A stretch of DNA of 64,000 nucleotides, from the NCBI GenBank assembly GCA_900319005.1, contig ONMV01000008.1:1-64000 (forward strand). Direction: 5' to 3'. Shown piece by piece: positions 24,201 to 33,927 of this stretch. The stretch's first letter is position 1; every line of letters starts with the position of its first letter. This stretch comes from an uncultured Bacteroidales bacterium. Its GTDB lineage: Bacteria; Bacteroidota; Bacteroidia; Bacteroidales; Paludibacteraceae. Under the pieces are notes generated by a model, which was not told the origin of the DNA, made no database searches, and saw only the letters and a list, made by a program, of their open reading frames with translations. The translations under genes were made by a program, and so were the position numbers.

Positions 24201-25337
24201 ACCTACGGTACGGGAGTGTTTGAATTCAAGAACTATGGGGATGACGGTATCAAACAATACACCGCCGATACGGTTTATCATACTACCACTCTTCGAGAAG
24301 CCCAACCGGGTATCGGACAATACTATTATTATTACATCCGCACGGACGGAGCGATGATGGATCAAAGCGGGAACCTATGGTTACTCAACGCGACGACGGT
24401 AGGCAAACCGCTGCATATTCTCACGCCCAACGGCCAATGGTTCGGATTGAATCTGCGAAGCGGAGGTACGAATCTTACGCTGGAGACGCCTTCTGGTATA
24501 TGGGTGGACCGTCGTAATGAGAACCGTAAATGGATGTTTGACCAACGTATGACGCAAGGCGTTATTCTTCTGGATGACGGAGGAACGCCTACTATCAATA
24601 CCGATGACCGGTGTATCAAACGTTCGTCCTTCACGGACCAGAATGGGAATGTGATTACTCCTTCGTTCTTCCGATGCTGGGCGCAAGACAAGAACGACCG
24701 TATATGGATCGGAACGGAGAGAGGTATCATTCTTATCCCTGCGAAAACAGATTTCTTCACTTCAGACGCTTGTCATCGTATCATCATTCCCCGTAATGAT
24801 GGTACAGGATTAGGCGATTACCTGTTAGGCAACGAGATGATCAACTGCATGGCGGTAGATGGAGGAAACCGTATGTGGATCGGAACGGCTAACTCGGGAC
24901 TGTATGTCATCGAAGATGACACGATCACGGTAGCTCAGTTCACAGAGAACAACTCCTTGTTACCCTCCAATGCTATCCAATCTATCGCTATCATGCCTAA
25001 GACTGGCGAGGTGTTCGTCGGGACAGACAAAGGAATTGCTTCGTACCGAAGTGACTCCAGTGAACCTCAAGAGTCGATGAGCGGAGCATACGCCTTCCCT
25101 AACCCTGTCCGTCCGGACTATATCGGATACATCACTATTACGGGTTTGACGGAGAACACGACGGTGAATATCATCGACGAAGGAGGAAATCTCGTTTGTA
25201 AGACCCGGAGTAACGGAGGTACTGCTGTGTGGGACGGTAAACTGCCGGACGGACGAAGGGCTACTCCGGGTGTTTATACGGCATTGTGTAATAGTGCCGG
25301 CGGGCATACCGCAATAAAGATCTTGGTGATACACTAA
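21234..25337 (+). CDS. porZ: double-length PorZ-like type IX secretion protein
   Basis: A 1367-residue exported beta-propeller protein. After the signal peptide (MIRYKHISSIVLSALLFTEV...) the PorZ pattern occurs twice: WTTHFAYNNVTKIAMTPDKV with ISYDEVGRQLIIGYETGKID from residue 25, and WKMHLSYSDPTEIIASPGRI with IAYDERSEQLIIAYKDGRID from about residue 620. Each half carries several propeller turns (VWIGTDVGTAYIE, MWIGTANSGLYVIE). The C-terminus (AFPNPVRPDYIGYITITGL...TPGVYTALC) is the Ig-like domain of PorZ. Porphyromonas PorZ is about 780 residues, so this looks like two PorZ propeller modules fused by internal duplication. PorZ helps attach type IX cargo to the cell surface. Confidence 0.85.
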   Translation: MIRYKHISSIVLSALLFTEVQAASWTTHFAYNNVTKIAMTPDKVFGLSDGNLFSVDKQTEQMSIYNRQSGLHSTGISCISYDEVGRQLIIGYETGKIDILSERGVHYVGALYDKDMTQRKTIYNVTIKGRIAYLSTHYGIQTMDLREYKLVDSYWLRPGGEETPVKDVMLTNDSIYAFTDDSLFCASMSDNIVDYHFWKRELRSGRISPDPDKGVHYFDGLSEWWADYNEGIVRFTPTDRIVYKPNGPHINKPNRICVSNEEVWVTPGGRWAVQDFFPGSVMHYDGNEWKNIDRGTITKHGCKNVWDFMNVAVDPNDRTHFYATSYGTGLYEFIGDSIHQYIADGTNILCSAAPNDPAGYTRLDYATYDKNGHLWFLEAGTCTVVPYQLICIDKDGQWHGLSAIEGSNCVSLETPTGLIIDALNDHYKWFSNGREGTRLCLLNDGGTLWDQTDDILKSRFAWTDQLGNAYQPNLIFALIQDKKGRVWIGTDVGTAYIEHETDFFTSDSIIRPYLLDELGEMPLTEQKIQAFCQTPNGEIWIGTNDKGIYVLDSEASQIIQHYSIDNSALPSNGILSLACSESGVVWIGTGEGLVAYDPNGSTERLNTITDENGIEWEFGSTGQWKMHLSYSDPTEIIASPGRIYAQAQGSVFYLDRSTDQLNYLSRATGLKGTSASHIAYDERSEQLIIAYKDGRIDLMDNNDHVRQMPDLPLKAGSINVAVHCITPGTKYTYLGTSFGIVTVNMKKAEIADTYYIGHEAASIEVQQIVEMGDTLYAFSYDSLYKACLKDNLPDYTFWHTEKLPCEQVQQAVVWRDKMYILYNNHLYLRKGSKWETVLQENIKWIHVNDGQLLVYMDTGLFQLTEDNQLILLTNRYAMNDAIYSKGEYWVAEYGFGLIKLSTEGDSYYHTEGPNSNYGYSMTTSHNQLYSAIGGRWAEQWQRYGRINIYDGQNWRTIDPGIIASRAGNHAIDICSIAVDPKDPGHFFAATYGTGVFEFKNYGDDGIKQYTADTVYHTTTLREAQPGIGQYYYYYIRTDGAMMDQSGNLWLLNATTVGKPLHILTPNGQWFGLNLRSGGTNLTLETPSGIWVDRRNENRKWMFDQRMTQGVILLDDGGTPTINTDDRCIKRSSFTDQNGNVITPSFFRCWAQDKNDRIWIGTERGIILIPAKTDFFTSDACHRIIIPRNDGTGLGDYLLGNEMINCMAVDGGNRMWIGTANSGLYVIEDDTITVAQFTENNSLLPSNAIQSIAIMPKTGEVFVGTDKGIASYRSDSSEPQESMSGAYAFPNPVRPDYIGYITITGLTENTTVNIIDEGGNLVCKTRSNGGTAVWDGKLPDGRRATPGVYTALCNSAGGHTAIKILVIH

Positions 25338-25343
25338 AAAGAA

Positions 25344-25371
25344 AAGCAGGCGATGAGCCTGCTTCTCTTTT
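25344..25371. terminator. bidirectional terminator between porZ and folE
   Basis: AAGCAGGC (25344-25351) pairs with GCCTGCTT (25357-25364), with A-rich and T-rich flanks, so it can serve both convergent genes. Confidence 0.9.
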
Positions 25372-25389
25372 ATCTTTCTGTATGTCCCT

Positions 25390-25974
25390 TTATCCTTTGA
25401 TGAGTTTCATGAACTCCTCGCGGGTCTTGGCTTGCTGGAAGACGCCTGTAAAATCCGAAGTGACCGTCATTGCGTGCTGTTTCTGCACACCTCTCATCTG
25501 CATGCACAGGTGTTCTGCCTCTATAACCACCATGACACCAAGTGGATCGAGCGTGTTCTGAATACAATCCTTGATCTGGGTTGTGAGTCGTTCCTGCACT
25601 TGCAGCCGACGTGCAAACACATCCACCACGCGGGCAATCTTACTCAACCCCGTGATACGTCCGTTCGGGATATAGGCTACGTGCACCTTACCGAAGAAAG
25701 GCAGCATATGATGTTCGCAAAGGGAGTAGAAATCAATATCTTTGACTACCACCATCTGACGGTAATCCTCCTCAAAGAGGGCGGAACGAAGAATAGCTTC
25801 GGGATCCTCCTTATAGCCTTTGGTCAAAAACTGAATAGCTTCTCCAACCCTATGAGGGGTCTTGAGCAGTCCTTCCCGTTTCGGGTCTTCTCCTATCTGC
25901 TGCAAAGTGGACTCTACTGCTTTCTCTATAGCAGCTGTCACCTCGGGGTTACTATGAAACTCCTGTAGATTCAT
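25390..25974 (-). CDS. folE: GTP cyclohydrolase I
   Basis: Converts GTP to dihydroneopterin triphosphate, first step of tetrahydrofolate/pterin synthesis. 194 residues: [20 protein letters not shown] supplies the zinc ligands with C in [12 protein letters not shown], and [20 protein letters not shown] binds substrate. Overlaps the upstream SPOR-protein gene by 4 bp. Confidence 0.97.
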   Translation of the reverse strand: MNLQEFHSNPEVTAAIEKAVESTLQQIGEDPKREGLLKTPHRVGEAIQFLTKGYKEDPEAILRSALFEEDYRQMVVVKDIDFYSLCEHHMLPFFGKVHVAYIPNGRITGLSKIARVVDVFARRLQVQERLTTQIKDCIQNTLDPLGVMVVIEAEHLCMQMRGVQKQHAMTVTSDFTGVFQQAKTREEFMKLIKG

Positions 25975-26417
25975 TTCAACACTTTGATTTTATCCCGAAC
26001 GATATAGGTATCTCCTATCATCTGAGGGAATTGTTGCACAAATTCTTTCTTATAATCTTTGGCCTCGTCATACGTACGGAAGTCTCCGAGTCTTACTTTC
26101 CAGAAAGGCGGGAGATAGAGCACATAGATTGTCTGACTTATTTCCATTTTCAGATTAGTCTCCAGTTCGAGTGCTTCCATTTTAGCGGTCTGCTGACGGT
26201 TAGACGAATAAATCTGAACACGGTATCCGTCCATCTCAATCCAGTTTTCTTTCCCGCTCATGGTAGCCTGTAACATAGAAGCTACCAAAGGATCCTGGAT
26301 AACCTCCACACGAGGCATGGACTCAAGGATATTGAGTCGTGACACCACCTCTATCGAGTCCTCAGCCCAAACAGCCAAAGACACCAGCAATGCAATTATG
26401 ACACTTACTCTGTTCAT
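25971..26417 (-). CDS. secreted SPOR-domain protein
   Basis: 148 residues: signal peptide ([20 protein letters not shown]), then a SPOR-like domain from about residue 64 ([20 protein letters not shown] ... [20 protein letters not shown]). SPOR domains bind denuded peptidoglycan. A SPOR protein before folE is a common Bacteroidales order. The 51-bp repeat element lies 17 bp upstream of its start. Confidence 0.85.
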   Translation of the reverse strand: MNRVSVIIALLVSLAVWAEDSIEVVSRLNILESMPRVEVIQDPLVASMLQATMSGKENWIEMDGYRVQIYSSNRQQTAKMEALELETNLKMEISQTIYVLYLPPFWKVRLGDFRTYDEAKDYKKEFVQQFPQMIGDTYIVRDKIKVLK

Positions 26418-26434
26418 CTATCAATTCTCAATTA

Positions 26435-26485
26435 TCAAGATTTTCGCTTGTCGAAAATAATCGTTCGAGCAAAGCGAGATAAGAA
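26435..26485 (-). repeat. 51-bp intercistronic element, copy A
   Basis: Identical over 51 bp to copies at 29030-29080 and 44977-45027. In the mRNA sense it holds a nested hairpin (TCGCTT ... AAGCGA enclosing TCGAA ... TTCGA). It lies between the nucleoside kinase stop and the SPOR gene start, followed upstream by three ATTATCA-type repeats (26486-26505). Confidence 0.9.
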
Positions 26486-26517
26486 TTATCAATTATCAAT
26501 TATCAAATCTCGTGCCA

Positions 26518-28212
26518 TTAGTACCTGAACGACGAACCACCGACGAACTCACGGAGGAAGGAAGTAGGCGGAATCTCACGCTCAGGGATGGGTACGAAAT
26601 ACTGCAGGAACTTCAACAACCGGTGGGCCTCCGTATATTCCTGACAGAACTTAGGCACCTCGGACAGGATCGGTTCAGCATGTCGTTTGAGCACTGCGAA
26701 CTCGAAGATCAGCGCCGAATTGAACATCACATCCGCTTCTTCTTGGAACGGATAGACCCATTTCTGCTCACCTCTAATGACAGAGGGGCAACGAGCAATC
26801 GTCTCTCGTGCCGAGAACCCACGATACTTATAATCGCGCACGATTCGGCGGAGCAGACGGATATCCGTAGTCGGGATCCAGTTATGGTTATCGATATTGA
26901 TGGTGGTGAGGGTGGAGACATAAATCTTATAGGTCAGACTCTTATCCACATCCGGCAGAATGCAAGGATTCAAAGCATGCAGTCCCTCAATAACGAGCAC
27001 GCTGTCTTTCTGCAGTTTGAGTTTATTCCCCTTGAAGACCCGCTCACCTTTGGTGAAGTCATAAGTTGGCAGATTGACCTCTTTACCCTCCATCAGGTCT
27101 TTCATCTGCTCACGGAAGAAAGGCAGATCCACTGCATTCACATTCTCAAAATCATATTCGCCGTTTTCATCCTTCGGTGTATCTACACGATTGACGAAAT
27201 AATCATCCATGGAGAGCACCTCGGGTTTGATACCATCTACCAACAGTTGTATCTGAAGACGTTTGGAGAAGGTAGTCTTACCGGATGACGAAGCTCCCGA
27301 AATAAAGACGATCTTCGGACGTTTGGCAGCGATAGAATCCGCTATCTGGGCGATCTTCTTCTCATGCAGTGCCTCGGCTAACTTGATCAACTCGAATGAT
27401 TTATTGAGTTTACAAGCTACATTAAAATCGCTCACATTATTGATTCTCAACAGTTTGTTCCATCGGTTATACTCTTGGAAGATAGAAAACATCTTATCCT
27501 GCGACACCTCATCCTCGAGCACGGTAGGGTTCGCGCGGTTAGGAATACGGAGCAATAAACCATCCTTGAAGGGAACGACGTCATAGACGTTGATATATCC
27601 CGAACTGGGCAGGAGAACATTCGTGTAATAGTCCACGAAATCACCCATCCTAAAATAGCGACAGTAAGGGTTTCCGAGTGCTTCGAAGATAGACGACTCG
27701 TTATTATACCTCTCGGCGAACATCTTGATCACCATCTTGGTCTGTTTCTCCTCCTCTATGATTGGTCTGTTTTCCGCAATGATGACCTCCATCCTCTCCT
27801 TGATAGCCTTCACCATCTCGGGTGTCAGTACCGGCGGTTCTTTCTCCTCTCCGGGAGTGACCTCTTTGTTTTGATGCCATTGAAGAGTGCAATAATAGCC
27901 TTTACTGATGGGGTGCTCCACACGCAGGTCCATCTCCGGGAACAACTCATTCACTGCACAGGACAACACCATACCTAAAGTACGTACATAAACTCGCATA
28001 CCGGAGGGAGAAGAGGCATCCAGAAACTCTATATCTTTTGGTTTATAGAGCAGGAAATCGAGGTTCTCCACCTTGTAATTCACGTGTGCTGCTATGATCG
28101 GGTACTTTAACTCCAGCCCCAACAGGTCTTTGAGCTGAATTAGCGATATACCACGAGGGATCTCATGGTACGAACCGGTGTTCTTGCAAAATACAGTGAT
28201 CTTTTCTTCCAT
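26518..28212 (-). CDS. nucleoside (uridine-type) kinase with TGS-like N-terminus
   Basis: 564 residues. The N-terminal 60 residues resemble a TGS domain, followed by a threonyl-tRNA-synthetase-like accessory region (residues 60-230). The C-terminal kinase has a Walker A (FISGASSSGKTTFSKRLQIQ near residue 300), DDYFVNR, NLPTYDFTKGER and VIEGLHALNP, as in uridine kinase/phosphoribulokinase proteins. Such fusions are common in Bacteroidales, with nucleoside phosphorylation as the likely activity. Confidence 0.88.
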   Translation of the reverse strand: MEEKITVFCKNTGSYHEIPRGISLIQLKDLLGLELKYPIIAAHVNYKVENLDFLLYKPKDIEFLDASSPSGMRVYVRTLGMVLSCAVNELFPEMDLRVEHPISKGYYCTLQWHQNKEVTPGEEKEPPVLTPEMVKAIKERMEVIIAENRPIIEEEKQTKMVIKMFAERYNNESSIFEALGNPYCRYFRMGDFVDYYTNVLLPSSGYINVYDVVPFKDGLLLRIPNRANPTVLEDEVSQDKMFSIFQEYNRWNKLLRINNVSDFNVACKLNKSFELIKLAEALHEKKIAQIADSIAAKRPKIVFISGASSSGKTTFSKRLQIQLLVDGIKPEVLSMDDYFVNRVDTPKDENGEYDFENVNAVDLPFFREQMKDLMEGKEVNLPTYDFTKGERVFKGNKLKLQKDSVLVIEGLHALNPCILPDVDKSLTYKIYVSTLTTINIDNHNWIPTTDIRLLRRIVRDYKYRGFSARETIARCPSVIRGEQKWVYPFQEEADVMFNSALIFEFAVLKRHAEPILSEVPKFCQEYTEAHRLLKFLQYFVPIPEREIPPTSFLREFVGGSSFRY

Positions 28213-28234
28213 GATGGTGTATTGTTTTAGTACT

Positions 28235-29017
28235 CTATGGATTGACTATTTCATTTAATTTTAACGCATTTTCGAGCAGCGCTCTCATATTTGCCAATTT
28301 GACTTGATTGGCAGAATCCGAAATGGCACGATCGGGATCGGGGTGTGTCTCTATGAAGAGTCCGTCTATACCCACTGCGATCGCAGCGCGCGTCAAAGCG
28401 GGAACCATCTCGCGATTTCCTCCGGTGATACCGGTTTGCGAAGAGGGCTGCTGGACGGAATGGGTAGCGTCAAAGATGACAGGACATCCGAAACGTCTCA
28501 TCTCCACGAGTGAGCACATATCTACCACCAATCGTCCGTATCCGAAGGAAGAGCCTCTCTCTGTGAGCCAGATCTTACCTTCTTTAGCGGCTCGCGGTTG
28601 AACGAGTTCGATCTTCTCGACTGCTCCTTTCATATCCCACGGAGCCATGAACTGACCTTTCTTCACATTCACGATACGTCCCGTCTTTGCAGCTTCTTGT
28701 AAGAGGTCCGTCTGACGACTCAGAAAAGCCGGGATTTGCAGGACATCCGCTACCTCAGAGACGGGTACACATTGTGCTCTCTCGTGTACATCGGTCAGGA
28801 TGGGCAGACCGAACCGCGCTTTCACCTCCTCGAGGATTCGCAGACCCTCTTCCATCCCCACGCCTCGTTCCGATACAGAAGTACGGTTCGCTTTATCGAA
28901 AGAGGATTTGAAATAAAGTGTTATTCCAAGGTCGTAACAGAGACGGTTGAGCGTCTCGGCTGTTTGGAGCACCATTTCACGGCTCTCTATAGCACAGGGT
29001 CCTGCAATCAGAAACAT
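28235..29017 (-). CDS. kdsA: 3-deoxy-8-phosphooctulonate synthase
   Basis: Condenses PEP with arabinose 5-phosphate to Kdo-8-phosphate for lipid A-core synthesis. 260 residues from ATG at 29017 (MFLIAGPCAIESREM); a longer frame begins at a TTG in repeat DNA and is unlikely. SSFDKANRTS, TDVHERAQ, VNVKKGQFMAPWDM, and FIETHPDPDRAISDSAN are family signatures. No Cys metal ligand is evident at the usual first position (AGPCAIES contains one). Confidence 0.96.
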   Translation of the reverse strand: MFLIAGPCAIESREMVLQTAETLNRLCYDLGITLYFKSSFDKANRTSVSERGVGMEEGLRILEEVKARFGLPILTDVHERAQCVPVSEVADVLQIPAFLSRQTDLLQEAAKTGRIVNVKKGQFMAPWDMKGAVEKIELVQPRAAKEGKIWLTERGSSFGYGRLVVDMCSLVEMRRFGCPVIFDATHSVQQPSSQTGITGGNREMVPALTRAAIAVGIDGLFIETHPDPDRAISDSANQVKLANMRALLENALKLNEIVNP

Positions 29018-29029
29018 AACTATCAATTG

Positions 29030-29080
29030 TCAAGATTTTCGCTTGTCGAAAATAATCGTTCGAGCAAAGCGAGATAAGAA
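29030..29080 (-). repeat. 51-bp intercistronic element, copy B
   Basis: Perfect copy of the element at 26435-26485. It starts 1 nt after the stop of the GH16-like gene and ends 12 nt before the kdsA ATG, same orientation relative to transcription. Confidence 0.9.
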
Positions 29081-30388
29081 CTATTCAACGGAGCGATAAG
29101 CGCGAGCCCATTGGATCTTGAGTTTGCCTTCTCCCCCTTTCTCGTTCTTCGGCAACCAGCTCTGCGCAAAGAAGAACATACCCTCCTTAGGCAGATGATT
29201 CGGCATTCGAAGCACTTCCATATCGTTCACGTACCAGATCAGTTCATTTTTGTTCCAGCGGAAGGTATAGACGTAATACATAGAGCGGAGCATACCCGTC
29301 AGATCCGCCATTCTCGTCTTGTCTCCATCTACGTAACCCATCTGGTGAATGTCTCCGTTGTAATGATAGAGTGCGATCATGGGGCTATTGGGTTTACCGG
29401 TAGAGAGACCGAAGAAATGGTGTCCGGCACCTTGGCAACGCACTTTCGCGGAGAACATACCGGACTCTTGTGCGAACGCCTCTTTGCTGTTCATCACATC
29501 AGAGGTATATTCAAACACGTGTTCCGTAAAGCCTTTTTTCTCATCCCATGCTATAGCTTTCTTGCTCTCATGACGTGTCTCGACATCCATACGTCCCTCC
29601 GCAAAGAACGTGTTCTTACCTCCGTTATATGCCTGAAGTTCGGAGGTACGTGAGTGTCCGTCTTTCATTGCCGGATTGGCATAACCGAAACCCGGTTTCC
29701 AGTTCTTGGAGGAACTCATTTCATCGTCAAAGGAAGGACGGAAGAGTTCTGCCCAGTCTATTTTCTCCTTTCGAGACTCGAAATAGAACTTGATATCGTC
29801 CGAATTGGCAAGTTCCAGATAGCGTTTCTCGATCTTATATTCCTCGGAGTGCTCCCAACGTTTGCTATCCTCCCAGAAAGCATTGCGTTTTTGGAAATCC
29901 TCGGTATGAATCTCTTTTTCCAATTCTTCCATTTGTTTCAAGTCGGGCGAGTTGAGCACTTTCTGGTAGTTTTTGTAAAACGCAGAACGGAAGATCATAT
30001 TGTACATACGCCGCTCAGAAGCGGAAATCGAGTTATCCTCCCTATTCTGGAATGCTTCGCTGTCACGGTACTTCAGGAACGCTTGGAATGTATCGCTTTC
30101 TACTGCGTACTGATAGAGTTTCATGCGAAGCGAAGATTTTAACTTATTGAACGCATTCATTTTCTTGCCTTCCTCCGTATCTTTGTACTTACGGTTAGCC
30201 AGTTCATTCTTGCGTTCTTGGAAGTCCGAACTCTCCACTTTCTTTTTGAGCTCTTGATACTCTGCCAATTCAGGCGATTTTTCAATCTCACGCCAACGTT
30301 TTACGTGAGCTTGTAATTCACTAACAGTCTTCTCGAACGCGTCCGTCGAGAGCATTTTACCTGTTAATCGGGCTGCAAATAGATTCAT
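29081..30388 (-). CDS. protein with helical repeats and a GH16-like fold lacking the catalytic motif
   Basis: 435 residues, no signal peptide. Residues 1-220 are charged helical repeats (LAEYQELKKKVESSDFQERK, LKQMEELEKEIHTEDFQKRN). The C-terminal 200 residues resemble a GH16/concanavalin-like sandwich (MFSAKVRCQGAGHHFFGLST, YYVYTFRWNKNELIWYVNDM). The ExDxxE catalytic motif of GH16 is absent; the corresponding strand reads PMIALYHYNG. It is probably a binding rather than hydrolytic protein. The next gene upstream is a paralogue of the helical part alone. Confidence 0.7.
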   Translation of the reverse strand: MNLFAARLTGKMLSTDAFEKTVSELQAHVKRWREIEKSPELAEYQELKKKVESSDFQERKNELANRKYKDTEEGKKMNAFNKLKSSLRMKLYQYAVESDTFQAFLKYRDSEAFQNREDNSISASERRMYNMIFRSAFYKNYQKVLNSPDLKQMEELEKEIHTEDFQKRNAFWEDSKRWEHSEEYKIEKRYLELANSDDIKFYFESRKEKIDWAELFRPSFDDEMSSSKNWKPGFGYANPAMKDGHSRTSELQAYNGGKNTFFAEGRMDVETRHESKKAIAWDEKKGFTEHVFEYTSDVMNSKEAFAQESGMFSAKVRCQGAGHHFFGLSTGKPNSPMIALYHYNGDIHQMGYVDGDKTRMADLTGMLRSMYYVYTFRWNKNELIWYVNDMEVLRMPNHLPKEGMFFFAQSWLPKNEKGGEGKLKIQWARAYRSVE

Positions 30389-30425
30389 AAAACTGATTTT
30401 TATGATTTATAATTTAGTTTGTTTA

Positions 30426-31094
30426 TTAGCTTTTTGCTTTCACTTTTTCCTCCAAGCGAGCTATTTCCTCGGGGTCCTGCTTGAGATAGAATTGTATATC
30501 AGCTCTTTTAGCCAACTGTTTATATCGTACCTCCTGCTGATATTCATCCGTTGTTTTCCAGCGATTGGGGTTACTCCAGAAAGCATACTCCTGTTTGAAC
30601 TCGGGAGTGGCCATTTTAGCCATCAGAGTTTTGAACTCATCGGGCAGACCGCTATTAACGAACATCAGGTAGAGTTGATAATCATCGGAGTGCTCGAAAT
30701 CATACATTCGTTTCAGAACAGCCGATTCTTTCACGGCTTTGCTGTCCTGCAGTTTGGCATAATCGTCAGTGGCTTTAAAGCGCAGGAAGTCATTGAGACG
30801 TTTGCTGCCCTCTATCTCCAGATAGGACTGCAGATCGCTATTGTTCAGCAATTCTTTATAGCGTGCGGCGGTCTCATGAGTGGGGGTCATACGATAATCA
30901 GTGGTCGTCCAGTTGTATTTCTTCTGCACGAACTCATCGCTCTCTACGATTTTTTTCAGTTCAAGATACTCTTTGAGAACTGCCGAATGCTCGATTTCAC
31001 GATACCGTTCGACGAGTTCGCTATCCTCCATGTGACGAAGCTCTTTTACTTTTGGGGGATGGATTAGTCCAAACAGTTTTTTTAACCAGTTCAT
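30426..31094 (-). CDS. helical-repeat protein, paralogue of the neighbour's N-terminus
   Basis: 222 residues from the ATG at 31094 (MNWLKKLFGLIHPPKVKELR). Repeats such as LKEYLELKKIVESDEFVQKK, LNDFLRFKATDDYAKLQDSK and MYDFEHSDDYQLYLMFVNSG match the N-terminal half of the protein at 29081. FWSNPNRWKTTDEYQQEVRY aligns with FWEDSKRWEHSEEYKIEKRY there. No enzyme motif. The two genes are adjacent and likely co-transcribed; function unknown. Confidence 0.7.
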   Translation of the reverse strand: MNWLKKLFGLIHPPKVKELRHMEDSELVERYREIEHSAVLKEYLELKKIVESDEFVQKKYNWTTTDYRMTPTHETAARYKELLNNSDLQSYLEIEGSKRLNDFLRFKATDDYAKLQDSKAVKESAVLKRMYDFEHSDDYQLYLMFVNSGLPDEFKTLMAKMATPEFKQEYAFWSNPNRWKTTDEYQQEVRYKQLAKRADIQFYLKQDPEEIARLEEKVKAKS

Positions 31095-31123
31095 ACAATA
31101 TGTATTTAAAATATTTTCACTTT

Positions 31124-31657
31124 TCACTTTTCAATTTCCTCAAACAATTCTTCGAGTGAATTGACGAAGATAGGCTTGTATGCCTCTTGTTCGGGAATGA
31201 AATGAAGGCTTCGCATGAGTTCGATCTGCTGTTTGAGGGGTTCATAGAAACCATTGTAGTTGAGTACGAAGGTTTTCTTATGATGTTCTCCCACGATCGC
31301 GGATGATACGACATCCATCATCTCGTCGAGCGTGCCGTAACTGCCCGGCAGACAAACGATGACGTCCGCTATATCTCGCATGGCTTGTTTGCGCTCGGAC
31401 ATAGAACGTACCCGATACAACTCGTCGCAGTTATCGGCTTTACGTCCACAGGAGATGATCCTCGGGGGAATGACTCCGATCACATACCCACCGGCTTTCT
31501 TTGCCGAATCACTGGTCCGTGACATCAGTCCGCCTGTAGCACCGCCGTAGATAAGCGTATGACCGTGATCACCAATCCACTTACCCAGCGCATCCCCCAA
31601 CGCGAGGTACTCCTCAGGTATCGCATCCTTCGCGCTACAATAAACAGCTATTCTCAT
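31124..31657 (-). CDS. LOG-family nucleotide 5'-monophosphate phosphoribohydrolase
   Basis: 177 residues of the lysine-decarboxylase-like/LOG family: YGGATGGLMSRTSDSAKKAG and the active-site region RKQAMRDIADVIVCLPGSYG then TLDEM (PGGxGTxxE with Gly to Ser). The enzymes hydrolyse AMP-type nucleotides to base and ribose 5-phosphate. It follows gyrB across a terminator-like hairpin. Confidence 0.88.
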   Translation of the reverse strand: MRIAVYCSAKDAIPEEYLALGDALGKWIGDHGHTLIYGGATGGLMSRTSDSAKKAGGYVIGVIPPRIISCGRKADNCDELYRVRSMSERKQAMRDIADVIVCLPGSYGTLDEMMDVVSSAIVGEHHKKTFVLNYNGFYEPLKQQIELMRSLHFIPEQEAYKPIFVNSLEELFEEIEK

Positions 31658-31683
31658 ATCTTATGCACTTAAACGATTTTGGA

Positions 31684-31770
31684 TTTTTCGGGAGCAGATT
31701 TGGTTTTTCCGGTAAGGGAGTTATGGGGTCCATAATGACCGAACCGAAAAGCCGAAGATGCCCCGAAAAA
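31684..31770 (-). terminator. long imperfect hairpin after gyrB
   Basis: TTTTTCGGG (31684-31692) pairs with CCCGAAAAA (31762-31770); an imperfect middle (31702-31713 with 31742-31753) and a perfect apical stem TTATGG-GGT-CCATAA (31721-31735) lie inside. On the minus strand it ends in a T-rich arm, suiting termination after gyrB. Confidence 0.65.
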
Positions 31771-31776
31771 ACAAAA

Positions 31777-33813
<2,037 letters not shown>

Positions 33814-33866
33814 TTAATTAACATATATATGTACGCGCGCCAATACACTCGCACACAAATCGGCTG

Positions 33867-33897
33867 CAAAGATACAAAAAAAAATTGACATACACAA
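33867..33897 (-). promoter_or_regulatory. promoter of gyrB
   Basis: Minus strand TTG (33897-33895), 20 bp, TATCTTTG (33874-33867). Confidence 0.85.
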
Positions 33898-33927
33898 TAG
33901 TGTATGCCATTTTTCTTCATTTTTTGC

